Shown piece by piece: positions 1 through 7,857 of a stretch of DNA of 36,992 nucleotides. Origin of the DNA: Parafrankia elaeagni (GTDB lineage: Bacteria > Actinomycetota > Actinomycetes > Frankiales > Frankiaceae); assembly GCF_000374165.1 (NCBI RefSeq), contig NZ_KB893755.1, positions 1 to 36,992 of the forward strand. The letters are read 5' to 3'. Position numbers and translations under genes: made by a program. Under the pieces are notes generated by a model. It made no database searches. It saw only the letters and a list, made by a program, of their open reading frames with translations, and had not been told where the DNA came from. The number at the start of each line of letters is the position of its first letter. Positions within the stretch are counted from its first letter, which is position 1.

Positions 1-2
1 CG

Positions 3-236
3 ACCGACCTGACGGTCCCGTTCTCGAACAATCTCGCGGAACGCGACGTCCGCCCCGTCAAGATCCAGCAGCGGGTCTCCGGTGGCTGCTGGCGCACGCT
101 CCAAGGCCTCGCTGACTTCGCTGTTGTGCAGTCCTACCTGTCGACCGCCAGCAAATGGGGCGTCGACACCCTCGATGCCCTCACCCGCCTGTTCACCACC
201 GGCGCGTGGCTCCCACCCACCACACACCCGGCCTGA
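3..236 (+). CDS. IS66-family transposase, C-terminal fragment (cut by window start)
   Basis: The open frame enters from the left edge and encodes the C-terminal end of an IS66-type transposase. The visible signature is FSNNLAERDVRPVKIQQ followed by SGGCW and VVQSYLSTASKWGVDTLDAL, the conserved NN-AER-R block and tail of the family. The frame stops at the TGA at 234-236. The 5' part lies outside the window, so it cannot be said whether the transposase is whole. It abuts a flavin amine oxidase that lacks its N-terminal half, so this element, or a rearrangement around it, probably truncated that gene. A degraded copy of the same transposase tail lies at 7617-7857. Confidence 0.85.
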   Translation, partial: TDLTVPFSNNLAERDVRPVKIQQRVSGGCWRTLQGLADFAVVQSYLSTASKWGVDTLDALTRLFTTGAWLPPTTHPA

Positions 237-275
237 ACAGCGCATTCAATCTCGACCTCAGCTGAACAGCTACCC

Positions 276-1292
276 CTGGAGGATGACCACAGTTACCAGG
301 GCTCCACCCGCTCCGGGTACATCGAGGATCCCGACGTGCACGACTTCCCCCGCCCGGCGCCGCCGATCCCCCTGCCGGACCTGGTGGAGTCGGGATTCTG
401 GCGTCACAGCTTCTACCAGCCGGTGGACTATCTGTGGCAGGCCACGATGTTCCAGCCGGTCGGCGGGATGGACCGCATCGTGACCGCCTTCGAGCGGGAA
501 CTGAGCAAGAATTTCGGCGACATCGTCGAGCTGAACTCCGAGGTCACCGCGATCCGCCTGGTCGACGGGGGAGTGGTCGTCGAATACGTGCACGGCGGCG
601 AATCACGGACGCTGACCGCCGACTACTGCGTCAGCAGCATCCCGCTGCCGGTACTGCGGCGACTGCCGACGAACTTCTCCACCGACTTCCGCGACGCGAT
701 CAAAGCCGTCGACTTCGCGAACACCTGCAAGGTCGGCTGGCAGGCCGAGGAACGCTTCTGGGAGAACGACACCGACCAGATCTACGGCGGGATCAGCTGG
801 ACGAATCATCCGATCACCCAGGTCTGGTATCCCAGCAACGACTACTTCTCGGCGACGGGAACCGTCACCGGCGCCTACAACTTCACCGACGTGGCCGAGA
901 AGTTCGGCGACCTCGCGCCGTCGGAGCGCCTGGCGCAGGCTCGAGCCGGTGCTGCGGACCTGCACCCGGGGTTCGCCGACGAGAGCATCGTCCCCACTGC
1001 GAAGGGTGTCACCATCGCCTGGCAGAAGGTGCCCCACCAGCTCGGCGGCTGGGCCGGCTGGGATTCGAAGGATCCCGTGCACATGGCGGCCTACAAGCAG
1101 CTTCTCCAACCAGAAGGGGACGGACGCTTCTACGTACTGGGCGACCAGAGCTCCCCGCTGCCCGGCTGGCAGGAGGGCGCGATGATGTCGGCCCACTACG
1201 TGATCGGGCAGATCCAGGGCATCATCCCGCTCACCGTTCCCGAGGCCGTCCGAGTACCCGACTCGGTCGCCCTCACCCAGGGCTCCCGCTGA
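276..1292 (+). pseudogene. Flavin amine oxidase, 5'-truncated
   Basis: The frame encodes the C-terminal two thirds of a flavin-containing monoamine oxidase. Family blocks are FQPVGGMDRIVTAFEREL, an SIPLPVLR segment, FWENDTDQIYGGISWT, QVWYPS, and the C-terminal GWQEGAMMSAHY that normally packs against FAD. Complete members are roughly 450-550 residues and start with a GxGxxG dinucleotide fold, which is absent here. The reading frame is open right up to the stop of the IS66 transposase at 236, so the missing 5' end was replaced by mobile DNA. The first usable start is a GTG at 336 without a clear ribosome site. I judge it a pseudogene; a shortened, still translated protein is possible but would lack the main FAD fold. 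Confidence 0.8.
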
Positions 1293-1803
1293 CGTTCCGC
1301 CGTTCCCCCTGATCCGGGCGCCTGGCCGAACACCTGGCCGAGTACCTGGCCGAACGTCGACATCCCGTCGCGGCGCGCATCGTCAGGGACAGAGACCGCG
1401 CGCCCCTCGAGGCGGTGCGGTGCGGGTGTCGTCCTCGCCGGCGCGGCTGGGACCTCGAGGCCGGACCTCGACCGAGCGCACGGTCCGGCTGGTGGTCGGG
1501 GCCGCAACCAGGCGACTCCGACCACCACGCCACCCGAGTGGACCCGCCCACCCACGCGCCAGGCATGGCCGCCCGAAGGGTGTGCGTGGAGTCCGGACAT
1601 CCGCGGCCCATCCGCTGGCTCCACTCACCGGTCCGCTCGCGGCACGCTCCTCGGCGGAAGCGCACGTAGCAGACAAATATGCGCCAACAAAGCCATTGAG
1701 AGTCATCCCCATCACTTCAGTGAGACGCGGTTCCGGCAACATGGACACCATCTCGGGCTGAAGTTGGACGAGATACCTACGCTGACCCGGTCACAGAAAG
1801 TTC
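1293..1803. other. Gene-free interval
   Basis: No convincing gene is seen. ORFs on both strands here are arginine- and proline-rich frames typical of random high-GC DNA. The last 130 bases are richer in A/T and probably hold the promoter of the Excalibur lipoprotein gene that begins at 1820. Confidence 0.5.
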
Positions 1804-1819
1804 GGGGGGAGATACAGAA

Positions 1820-2683
1820 GTGACCGATTCAGTCATGCCCAGAACCAGCCGGGCGACATGCAACCCGGAACCGTCGAGCGGCGTGGCACCCGCAACGACG
1901 TCCCACGGAGACGCACCCGGACCACACTGCGGAAAGCCTCGCGCATCGGGACCCGGCGGACTCCGCAGCCCACGCCGGCGCCCGTCGGCGCCGGGCCCTG
2001 GCGCCGGCCGCGGCCGCCTCCTCGGCGCCAGCACCGCCCTCGCCATGCTGCTGATCGCCGCCTGCCAGAACGAGGACTCCACCGGTGCGGTGGACACCAG
2101 CCGCCTCGCCGGCGCCGCGGCCGGGCTACCCGCCACCACCACACCCGACCGCGTTCCGGCGACAGCCCCCTCACCGGCCACGACCACACCACCGGCGTCA
2201 CAGTCACCCGCGACCTCGCCGCCGCTCGCCCCATCGACGGGACCTGCGGTGCGGGCAGGAACAGGCATGGCAGGGAAGTCAGGGCCAGGCGGCGGTGCGG
2301 AAGCCCGGGCCGGGGCCCAGACCGGAGCGGTCGGCCCCGGTGCTCCGGCGCCAGCCCCCGCCCAGGGTGCCCAGCCGCCGGCCGCCCAGCCGCCGGCCGC
2401 GCCGCCCCCCGCTGCCCAGCAGCCCGCCGGGCCGCCACCCGCCGCACCGGTGACCAGGGCAGCCGCCCCGCCGCCGCCACCCGCCGCGCCGCCGCAGCAG
2501 CAGCCGGCCTCCTCGGCGTGCCACCCCTCCTACTCTGGGGCCTGCCTGGATCCGAACGCCTCCGACTATGACTGCGAAGGCGGCAGCGGCAACGGGCCCA
2601 AGTACGTGCGGGGCCCGATCGAGGTGCGAGGCTCCGACCCGTACCAGCTCGACAGTGACGACGACGGCGTGGCCTGCGAGTAG
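1820..2683 (+). CDS. Proline/alanine-rich lipoprotein with C-terminal Excalibur domain
   Basis: The GTG start is preceded by a GGGGGGA ribosome site about 9 bases upstream. The 287-residue protein has a hydrophobic stretch at about residues 66-81 ending in the lipobox LIAAC (Cys82), so export and lipid attachment outside the membrane are likely. A long Pro/Ala/Thr-rich linker follows (about 90-225). The C-terminal 55 residues carry two Cys and end in DSDDDGVACE, the DxDxDGxxCE calcium-binding motif of the Excalibur domain, known from actinobacterial and bacillar surface proteins. Odd: about 65 mostly polar residues precede the signal peptide, and I see no good internal start just before it. 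The gene stands alone, with a hairpin downstream. Confidence 0.7.
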   Translation: MTDSVMPRTSRATCNPEPSSGVAPATTSHGDAPGPHCGKPRASGPGGLRSPRRRPSAPGPGAGRGRLLGASTALAMLLIAACQNEDSTGAVDTSRLAGAAAGLPATTTPDRVPATAPSPATTTPPASQSPATSPPLAPSTGPAVRAGTGMAGKSGPGGGAEARAGAQTGAVGPGAPAPAPAQGAQPPAAQPPAAPPPAAQQPAGPPPAAPVTRAAAPPPPPAAPPQQQPASSACHPSYSGACLDPNASDYDCEGGSGNGPKYVRGPIEVRGSDPYQLDSDDDGVACE

Positions 2684-2734
2684 CAGCGCGCCGCTGACGG
2701 CCGGGCGGAGCCGGGTAAACGTCCTCGCCCCATG

Positions 2735-2783
2735 CCTGCTGATCATCTGGTGCCGAGCACTTCCGGCCTGGATGATCAGCAGG
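2735..2783. terminator. Hairpin with perfect 13-bp stem
   Basis: The arm CCTGCTGATCATC (2735-2747) is the exact reverse complement of GATGATCAGCAGG (2771-2783), with a 23-base loop. It lies 50 bases after the lipoprotein stop codon and before the tRNA gene. It has no T-run, so transcription termination is plausible but not certain. Confidence 0.5.
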
Positions 2784-2862
2784 AGTCGGCCGCCACCCCG
2801 CGCGTCAGGTACCTCGCGGAGCTGGTATGGTTGTCCTCGTCGCCGCGGAGACGCGGAGGCAG

Positions 2863-2935
2863 GCGCCGCTAGCTCAATTGGCAGAGCAGCGGACTCTTAA
2901 TCCGCGGGTTCGGGGTTCAAGTCCCTGGCGGCGCA
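2863..2935 (+). tRNA. tRNA-Lys (anticodon CTT)
   Basis: A complete cloverleaf can be drawn. The acceptor stem GCGCCGC (2863-2869) pairs exactly with GCGGCGC (2928-2934), with discriminator A at 2935. The anticodon stem GCGGA/TCCGC (2889-2893, 2901-2905) encloses the loop CTCTTAA with anticodon CTT at 2896-2898. The T arm is CGGGG-TTCAAGT-CCCTG. No CCA is encoded. A TATGGT box at 2826-2831 may be the -10 element. The 3' half overlaps the antisense end of a serine integrase, so this gene is probably the attachment site of an integrated element and has been restored intact. Confidence 0.95.
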
Positions 2936-4562
2936 CCCGGGTATTCATTGCGCGAACCGTTCCCTTCGGGGCTGTTGTCGCTGGTGGGTGGGCTGCGACG
3001 GCGGTCAGGGTGGGTGGCTGATCGTCGTCGGGGTCTGGTTGTGGGATGCGGAAGACGGGTATGAGCCGGTCGGGTCCGCTGATCTTGACTTCGGCGATGA
3101 GTGCTTCGATGAGTGCCTTGCGTTGCTGGTTGGTGCCGGTCTTGATGACGATCGTGATGTTCACGGCGATGGTGTCGAGGTCGGCGGGGGCGGGTGTGAC
3201 GGGTTCGCGGGCGATCTGATCGGTGAGTTCGCTGTGGCGCTGGCGGAGCTGTTTCTGCTGGGTGCGGAGTTTCGCGAGGCGTTCCCCGATGGTTTCTTCG
3301 TCGATGGTGCCATGTTCGAATGCGGTGAGGTAGCGGTCGATCGCCCGGTCGGTCTGGGTGAGTTCGGTGTCGACGGTGGCGAGTTCGGCGCGTAGGTCAC
3401 CGCGGGCGTTGCGGTGGGCCTGCTGGGCCGCTTTGACGGCGTCGGCGATGAGGGTGTGCTGCTCGCGGTAGAAGCCGGCGAGGGCTTCGAGGACGGCGTG
3501 GTCGATGGCGTCGGCGTCGAGTCGGGGGGCGTCGCAGCGGTCGGAGCCGTAGCGGTTGCGGGTGAAGCAGGTGTAGTAGCGGTATTTGCGGCCATGGCGG
3601 CCGGTGGCGCGGGTCCCGAGCATGGTCTTGCCGCAGCGGGGGCAGCGCATCCGGCCGGTGAGGTGGTAGTCGGAGGCGTTGGAGGCCCGGCGGGAGTGGG
3701 CTTCGCTGCGAGCGGTGAGCAGCCGCTGGGCTTCGTCGAAGATGGCCCGGTCAATGATCGGCTGGTGCGTGTCGACGACGACGATGTCACGGAACGATGC
3801 TTCGCCGAGGTAGACGCGGTTGTCGAGGTAGCGCAGGACCTGGTGGCCGGTCCACTGGTTACCGCTGCGGGTGCGGTGGCCGCGGTCGTTGAGGGTGGTC
3901 GCGATCGCGCGGGCGCCGAGCCGGCGGCGGGTGTAGAGCTCGAAGATCGCCCGGATGATCGCGGCTTCGGGTTCGTGCGGGATGAGGGTCCAGGTGGGCT
4001 TGTCGACGTGGTAGCCGTAGGGGGCTTGGGTGCTCATCCAGCGGCCTTCGCGGGCTTTGCGTTCCATGCCGGCGACGACGCGGTCGATGATGGTGTCGCG
4101 TTCGAACTGGGCGAACATGGCCAGCATCTGCAGGAGCATGCGGCCCATCGGGGTGGAGGTGTCGAACGGCTCCGTGGCGGACCGGAACACGACGCCTGCC
4201 TCGTCGAGGTCTTCCAGCAGTTGGACGGTGTCGCGCAGGTTGCGGGAGAGCCGGTCGACTCGGTAGACGAGCAGGACGTCGATGAGTCCGTTGCGGGCGG
4301 CGGCCAGGGCGCGGTGGAGGTCTTTGCGGTCGGTGCTGGCGCCGGAGGCGTCGTCGGAGAACCGCAGGGTGATCTCCCAGCCGGGTTGGGAGTCGACGTA
4401 GGAGCGGAGCCGGTCTTCCTGGGCGTCGAGGGTGTAGCGCTGGTGGTCGTCGTCGGTGGAGCGGCGTAGGTAGATCCCGACGCGGACGGTGGCGGGCAGG
4501 GTGCTGGCGAAGGCGTCGCGGGTGCGGTGGGTGGTGGCGCGGCGGGCGGTGGAACGGGGCAT
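2874..4562 (-). CDS. Large serine recombinase (site-specific integrase)
   Basis: The 562-residue protein has the large serine integrase layout. A resolvase N-terminal domain comes first, with YLRRSTDD (nucleophile Ser35), the VYRVDRLSRN block (about 99-108) and the MLLQMLAMFAQFERD helix. A recombinase domain follows (about 180-290). A zinc ribbon comes next (CPRC at 307-310, further Cys at 332 and 343), then a coiled-coil-like segment (about 365-450). The chosen ATG follows a GGAG 10 bases upstream; the open frame extends further but without a family match. The last 19 residues (RRQGLEPRTRGLRVRCSAN) are antisense to tRNA-Lys, so the C-terminus is made from attachment-site sequence. It is last of three minus-strand genes. 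The catalytic residues look intact. Confidence 0.93.
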   Translation of the reverse strand: MPRSTARRATTHRTRDAFASTLPATVRVGIYLRRSTDDDHQRYTLDAQEDRLRSYVDSQPGWEITLRFSDDASGASTDRKDLHRALAAARNGLIDVLLVYRVDRLSRNLRDTVQLLEDLDEAGVVFRSATEPFDTSTPMGRMLLQMLAMFAQFERDTIIDRVVAGMERKAREGRWMSTQAPYGYHVDKPTWTLIPHEPEAAIIRAIFELYTRRRLGARAIATTLNDRGHRTRSGNQWTGHQVLRYLDNRVYLGEASFRDIVVVDTHQPIIDRAIFDEAQRLLTARSEAHSRRASNASDYHLTGRMRCPRCGKTMLGTRATGRHGRKYRYYTCFTRNRYGSDRCDAPRLDADAIDHAVLEALAGFYREQHTLIADAVKAAQQAHRNARGDLRAELATVDTELTQTDRAIDRYLTAFEHGTIDEETIGERLAKLRTQQKQLRQRHSELTDQIAREPVTPAPADLDTIAVNITIVIKTGTNQQRKALIEALIAEVKISGPDRLIPVFRIPQPDPDDDQPPTLTAVAAHPPATTAPKGTVRAMNTRVRRQGLEPRTRGLRVRCSAN

Positions 4563-4594
4563 GGTTGGGCGGCTCCAGGGTGAGACGGGTGGGG

Positions 4595-4831
4595 TCAGGC
4601 GTGTGGCCGGGTCGGGTTGTGGACGTCGTCCCGGCGGGGGCCTGTGGCGGGTTGGTCGGGGATGAGGTCCCAGCCGGGGTGGGCGTCGAGGAACGCGCGG
4701 ATCCGGTCGTGTTGGGCGTCGAGGGAACCCTGTCCGGCGGGGTCGGGCCGGCGCCGCTGGTAGACGGCGACCCGCGGCGGACCGGCGGCGGGCCGACGCC
4801 GCCAGGGCAGGTGTGGGCGGGTGAGGGGCAT
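4595..4831 (-). CDS. Small resolvase-N-like protein lacking the catalytic serine
   Basis: This 78-residue protein starts at an ATG with GGAG seven bases upstream and ends 32 bases before the integrase start. Its middle, RVAVYQRRR then QGSLDAQHDRIRAFLDAHPG, lines up with the first strand and helix of a serine recombinase catalytic domain (compare RVGIYLRRST and TLDAQEDRLRSY in the adjacent integrase). The position of the catalytic Ser is Arg/Pro and everything after the first helix is missing, so it cannot recombine DNA by itself. It could be a decayed duplicate of the integrase N-terminus, or a kept partner that modulates integrase assembly. The good ribosome site and clean spacing favour expression. 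Confidence 0.6.
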   Translation of the reverse strand: MPLTRPHLPWRRRPAAGPPRVAVYQRRRPDPAGQGSLDAQHDRIRAFLDAHPGWDLIPDQPATGPRRDDVHNPTRPHA

Positions 4832-4851
4832 GGCGTGACTCCGGTGGGGTG

Positions 4852-5088
4852 TTAGGCGGCGTCTTCCTCGGCGGGCGGGGCGGGCCGCTGCTGATGCTGC
4901 TTCCAGTAGGTGATGAGCGCGGCGAGCGCGCGGATGGCGGCACGTTCCTGGTCGTCGGTCATCGGTTCGGTCTCGATCCGTTCGATCTCCACGTGGCGGG
5001 CCGCGTCGCGGCGGGTGTCCCGCAGCGGCACCACGCCGCTGTCGTCGTCGGAGTCGTGGGGGTGACCAGGGGTGGTGCCAGCCGGCAT
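4852..5088 (-). CDS. Small acidic hypothetical protein, first gene of integrase operon
   Basis: This 78-residue protein begins at an ATG preceded by GGAGG four bases upstream and stops 20 bases before the next gene. The N-terminal half is acidic (DSDDDSG, then EIERIETEP). The C-terminal half contains one likely amphipathic helix (about residues 43-62, RAAIRALAALITYWKQHQQ) and a Pro/Glu/Ala tail. I recognise no family. Its place directly upstream of the resolvase-like gene and the integrase makes a role in excision or control of the integrase possible, but that is inferred from position only. Confidence 0.55.
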   Translation of the reverse strand: MPAGTTPGHPHDSDDDSGVVPLRDTRRDAARHVEIERIETEPMTDDQERAAIRALAALITYWKQHQQRPAPPAEEDAA

Positions 5089-5820
5089 ATCGCCTCCAGG
5101 CGTCGGGAAAACGAGGGGTGCGCAGGGCAGGGGTGGGCAGCCGCTGCCGGCGGGGCACGGAGCGGTGTCCGGGGTGGTTCTGGAAAGAGTAACGCCATGC
5201 CGGGCCGGATGATGCCCAGGAAAGCACGGGAAGAAACCCGATTCGGGATCGGATCGTGGACAGAGGAACACCCGAGCCGGGTCCGGATTCCCCTCGCTGG
5301 GAAAGCCCGTGGTCGGACCGGGAACGGGTCCGGGTCCGGACCCGGACTCACCCCCGGGTGTTCGCGGGGAATCTGACCGCGGCGGCGGGTCGACCGATGC
5401 CGCCGGCGACACCGCGGGCAGCACGGGCCGCGGCGGCACGCCGCTGGTCTTCTGTGCTGCAGGTGATGCGGGTGATGCGGGCCGAAGAGCCTGCGGCGAG
5501 TGCGGGTCGGGCAGGCCGGTGCGATCGGGATCGGGGTGGGCCGGGTCGAGCACGAGGCGGTCTCCTCCACGGACTGAAAATTGCCGTCGTAGAGGAGACC
5601 GGTTTCTGGGCGCGTTTTTGCCACTCACCCCCCGACTTTATTGATAGATCTTTTTTATGGGTCGCGTGCACGATCCCGCTGGACATGCCCAGTGGGACGC
5701 TGTGCAGCCCCAGTTTTCGCCGCCGATTAGTTAAGAATGGCGACCACCCACCGGACCGCCAGAGGTAAAGATCGATATGTGCCCTGACGTGCATTCACAG
5801 CGATTTCTAGTCTGCATGAA
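5089..5820. other. Interval without a convincing gene upstream of the integrase operon
   Basis: Long ORFs on both strands are Pro/Arg-rich and show no family signature. The interval holds a perfect 20-base palindrome at 5328-5347 and, near 5630-5660, a local A/T-rich patch. The patch is a candidate promoter region for the minus-strand integrase operon, though no clear -35/-10 pair was found. Confidence 0.45.
5328..5347. repeat. Perfect 20-bp palindrome built from GTCCGG units
   Basis: GTCCGGGTCCGGACCCGGAC equals its own reverse complement. The same GTCCGG tandem unit recurs in the hairpin at 7370-7416, on the other side of the IS630 element. A related GGTCCGG also occurs about 50 bases to the left. 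It could be a protein-binding site or cruciform of the integrative element; the function is unknown. Confidence 0.6.
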
Positions 5821-5849
5821 CTAGTAGACTGTCGCTGTTTAGTCCTGGT

Positions 5850-6389
5850 GTGTTTCGTGTCTGGGTGGGAGTGTTGGGTCTGGCAGATCTTGTCGTCCCT
5901 GCCGGTCAGGACTGTGTCGTGGGTTCGCAGAAGAAGCGGCCGGTCGTGTTGACCGCGGCTGATCGTGAGGCGTTGGTTCGGGTGACCTCGACGGGGGTTC
6001 ATCCGGCGTCGATGATCCGGCGGGCGCGGGTCCTGCTGGCGTTGGATACCTCGGTGGGTCCGGTGGCGTCCCAGGAGGAGCTCGTGGTCCGGGTCGGGGT
6101 GTCGGGTGAGACGCTGCGGCTGGTCGCGAAGCGGTTCATCGAGTCCGGTGGGGATGTGTGGGCCACGATCGGCCGGAAGGAGCGGGAGCGTCCCCCGGTG
6201 CCGTCCCCGGTGACCGGGGAGGTCGAGGCCAGGCTGATCGCGCTGGCCTGCTCGCAGCCACCGGCAGGGTATGCACGCTGGTCGCTGCGGCTGTTGGAGA
6301 AGCACGTCGCGCTGGTCGATGACATCCCGGACCTGGACCATTCCACCATCGGCCGGGTTTTAAAAAAACGAGGTTGCGTCCTCATCTGA
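5850..6389 (+). CDS. IS630 transposase, first frame (helix-turn-helix part)
   Basis: This 179-residue frame has the IS630 N-terminal region: [22 protein letters not shown], a helix-turn-helix around [23 protein letters not shown], and a second DNA-binding segment ending in [15 protein letters not shown] at 5850 or at 5919 could be the start; neither has a strong ribosome site. The frame ends shortly after the A7 run at 6362-6368. A -1 slip there continues into the catalytic frame, giving the usual GRVLKK[10 protein letters not shown] junction. The frame-0 product alone is probably a DNA-binding regulator of transposition, as known for other frameshifting IS elements. Confidence 0.8.
   Translation: MFRVWVGVLGLADLVVPAGQDCVVGSQKKRPVVLTAADREALVRVTSTGVHPASMIRRARVLLALDTSVGPVASQEELVVRVGVSGETLRLVAKRFIESGGDVWATIGRKERERPPVPSPVTGEVEARLIALACSQPPAGYARWSLRLLEKHVALVDDIPDLDHSTIGRVLKKRGCVLI
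6362..6368 (+). promoter_or_regulatory. Programmed -1 frameshift site (A7 run)
   Basis: Seven A residues lie where the first frame (codons TTA AAA AAA CGA) must shift by -1 to join the second frame (ACG AGG TTG CGT). A homopolymer of this kind is rare in this GC-rich window. The fused protein matches the expected continuous IS630 transposase. Confidence 0.75.
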
Positions 6390-7060
6390 AGAAGTGCTGG
6401 ACCATCCCACCGAAGGCGAACGCGCAGTTCGCCGCACGGATGGAAGACGTCCTGGCGGTCTACGCCCGTCCCCACGACCCGGCGGTGCCCGTGGTCTGCA
6501 TGGACGAGAAGCCCTACCAGCTGCTGGGGCATGCCCGCGAGCCGATACCGGCCGCCCCGGGCCGAGACGCACGGCAGGACTCCGAGTACGTCCGGCACGG
6601 GACCTGTTCGATCTTCTGCTGGGTCGAGCCACTGGCCGGCTGGCGCCGGGTCCAGGCCACCCCCCGGCGCACCAGGATCGACTGGGCCCACCATGTCCGG
6701 CGCCTGCTGACCATCGACTATCCCGACGCCGAACGGGTCGTGCTGGTCATGGACAACCTCAATACCCACGACATCGCCTCGCTCTATGAAGCCTTCGCCC
6801 CGGACACCGCGTTCGCCCTCGCCAGGCGACTCGAGATCCACCACACCCCCAAACACGGCTCCTGGCTCAACATCGCCGAAATCGAACTCTCCGCCCTGAC
6901 CCGCCAATGCCTCGACCGCCGCATCGACACCCTCGACACCCTGAACACCGAACTCGACGCCTGGCAGACAGCCACCAACGCCAACCAGCGCCAGGTCACC
7001 TGGCAGTTCACCACCGACGACGCCCGCACCAAACTCCGCCACCTATACCCCACACATTAG
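6374..7060 (+). CDS. IS630 transposase, second frame (DDE catalytic part)
   Basis: This frame encodes the RNase H-like DDE domain: [13 protein letters not shown] (first Asp), [11 protein letters not shown] (second Asp) and [13 protein letters not shown] (Glu), all intact. It is most likely produced by -1 frameshifting from the upstream frame rather than from its own TTG at 6374, which has no ribosome site. It ends at the TAG just before the right inverted repeat. Confidence 0.85.
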   Translation: MRPHLKKCWTIPPKANAQFAARMEDVLAVYARPHDPAVPVVCMDEKPYQLLGHAREPIPAAPGRDARQDSEYVRHGTCSIFCWVEPLAGWRRVQATPRRTRIDWAHHVRRLLTIDYPDAERVVLVMDNLNTHDIASLYEAFAPDTAFALARRLEIHHTPKHGSWLNIAEIELSALTRQCLDRRIDTLDTLNTELDAWQTATNANQRQVTWQFTTDDARTKLRHLYPTH

Positions 7061-7077
7061 CAGCGACAGTCTACTAG

Positions 7078-7616
7078 TCCATACGAACCATGATCGCTGG
7101 GCACAGCGATCACGCCTCCGAAGATCGCTGACATGCCCCGACGGCCAGACGCGAACCGGCTCCATCCACAGTGGCAGACCGCACGCCACACCCTGCCGTC
7201 GGGCGCCTTCCCGGGGCCATCACTCGGGAGGGACCGACGGCCGCCGGCCTGCCGCGCTGGCGGCGTCGACCGGCATGCCGGTCGGCACCCTACATCAAGA
7301 CGACCCGCGCACCGCCCCGACCGTCCGGGGGAGCACGAACCCGATCAGCACCACCTCCGTCGTCCGCACGCCGACCCCCGGGGTCCGGGTCCGGGTCCGG
7401 ACCCCGGGGGGTCGGCCGGCAGACCGGGCCGTATCCCGACCCGCCAGTCTGACAGCAGGCCCACCGGCAAGCCGTCAATCGCGGACCCGCCCGGCCGGAC
7501 CCGAAGAGGCACCGAGCGCCCGAGCCGGCCGGGAGGGGAACAGCACCAACGCCCCGACGGACCGCGCCAGCGCGACCGACGTCACCGGTGCAATCGGCGG
7601 GCACCAGCCGACCGGA
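7078..7616. other. Gene-free accessory DNA with a long hairpin
   Basis: No supported gene. ORFs are Pro/Arg-rich with no family motifs. The striking feature is the long GC-rich stem-loop at 7370-7416. Confidence 0.5.
7370..7416. repeat. Long GC-rich hairpin sharing the GTCCGG motif
   Basis: The left arm (7370-7388, starting GCCGACCCCC) pairs with the right arm (7397-7416) over 19 base pairs with a single extra base on the right, leaving an 8-base loop. The loop-side sequence is three tandem GTCCGG units followed by their complement, as in the palindrome at 5328-5347. It may be a terminator without a U-run, or a structural or binding site of the mobile region. Confidence 0.6.
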
Positions 7617-7857
7617 GGGTTCACCTCGCCATGCCCTTCACGAACAACTTGGCGGAAGAGGCCGCCAGGCCCATCAACAAGGTCCAGCAGAAACACCTCC
7701 GGCAGCGCCCAGCGCACACTGACCCGGCGTCGCCGACTCGCCCTCGTGCAGTCCTACCTGGCAACCGCCACCACATCGGACCGCAACACCCTCGACGTCC
7801 TCGTCGACCTGATCGCGACCGGCCCTGGCTCCCACCCGCCGCCCAACCCGGCTGACG
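7617..7857 (+). pseudogene. Degraded IS66-family transposase tail
   Basis: The segment FTMPFTNNLAEEAARPINKVQQ corresponds to FSNNLAERDVRPVKIQQ of the fragment at the window start. After a short corrupted stretch and a frame change, LALVQSYLATAT, TLDVLVDLI and GSHPP match that copy's VVQSYLSTAS, TLDALTRL and WLPP. The AER Glu and Arg context is altered and the frame is broken, so this is a relic. It marks another past insertion between the integrase region and the RiPP cluster. Confidence 0.7.

Larger units (their letters stand above)
5821..7077 (+). mobile_element. IS630-family insertion sequence
   Basis: The ends are a perfect 17-bp inverted repeat, CTAGTAGACTGTCGCTG at 5821-5837 and its complement at 7061-7077. 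Each contains a TA, consistent with the TA target duplication of IS630/Tc1-mariner elements. Inside are two overlapping frames joined at an A7 slippery run. Length and both ends look complete, so the element may be active. The flanks outside the inverted repeats are themselves imperfect inverted repeats (CAGCGAT about 20 bases out on the left, ATCGCTG on the right), so the element appears to sit in a palindromic target. Confidence 0.85.

Noticed and set aside
3414-4469. 351-codon plus-strand ORF
   Set aside because: Val/Gly/Ala-rich antisense shadow of the serine integrase, whose motifs are clear on the other strand.
5256-5768. Long plus-strand ORF beside the integrase operon
   Set aside because: Arg/Ala/Pro-rich, no ribosome site, no motif, and its frame crosses a perfect palindrome; typical of random high-GC DNA.
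5999-7042. 347-codon minus-strand ORF
   Set aside because: Antisense shadow of the IS630 transposase; Gly/Val-rich without family features.
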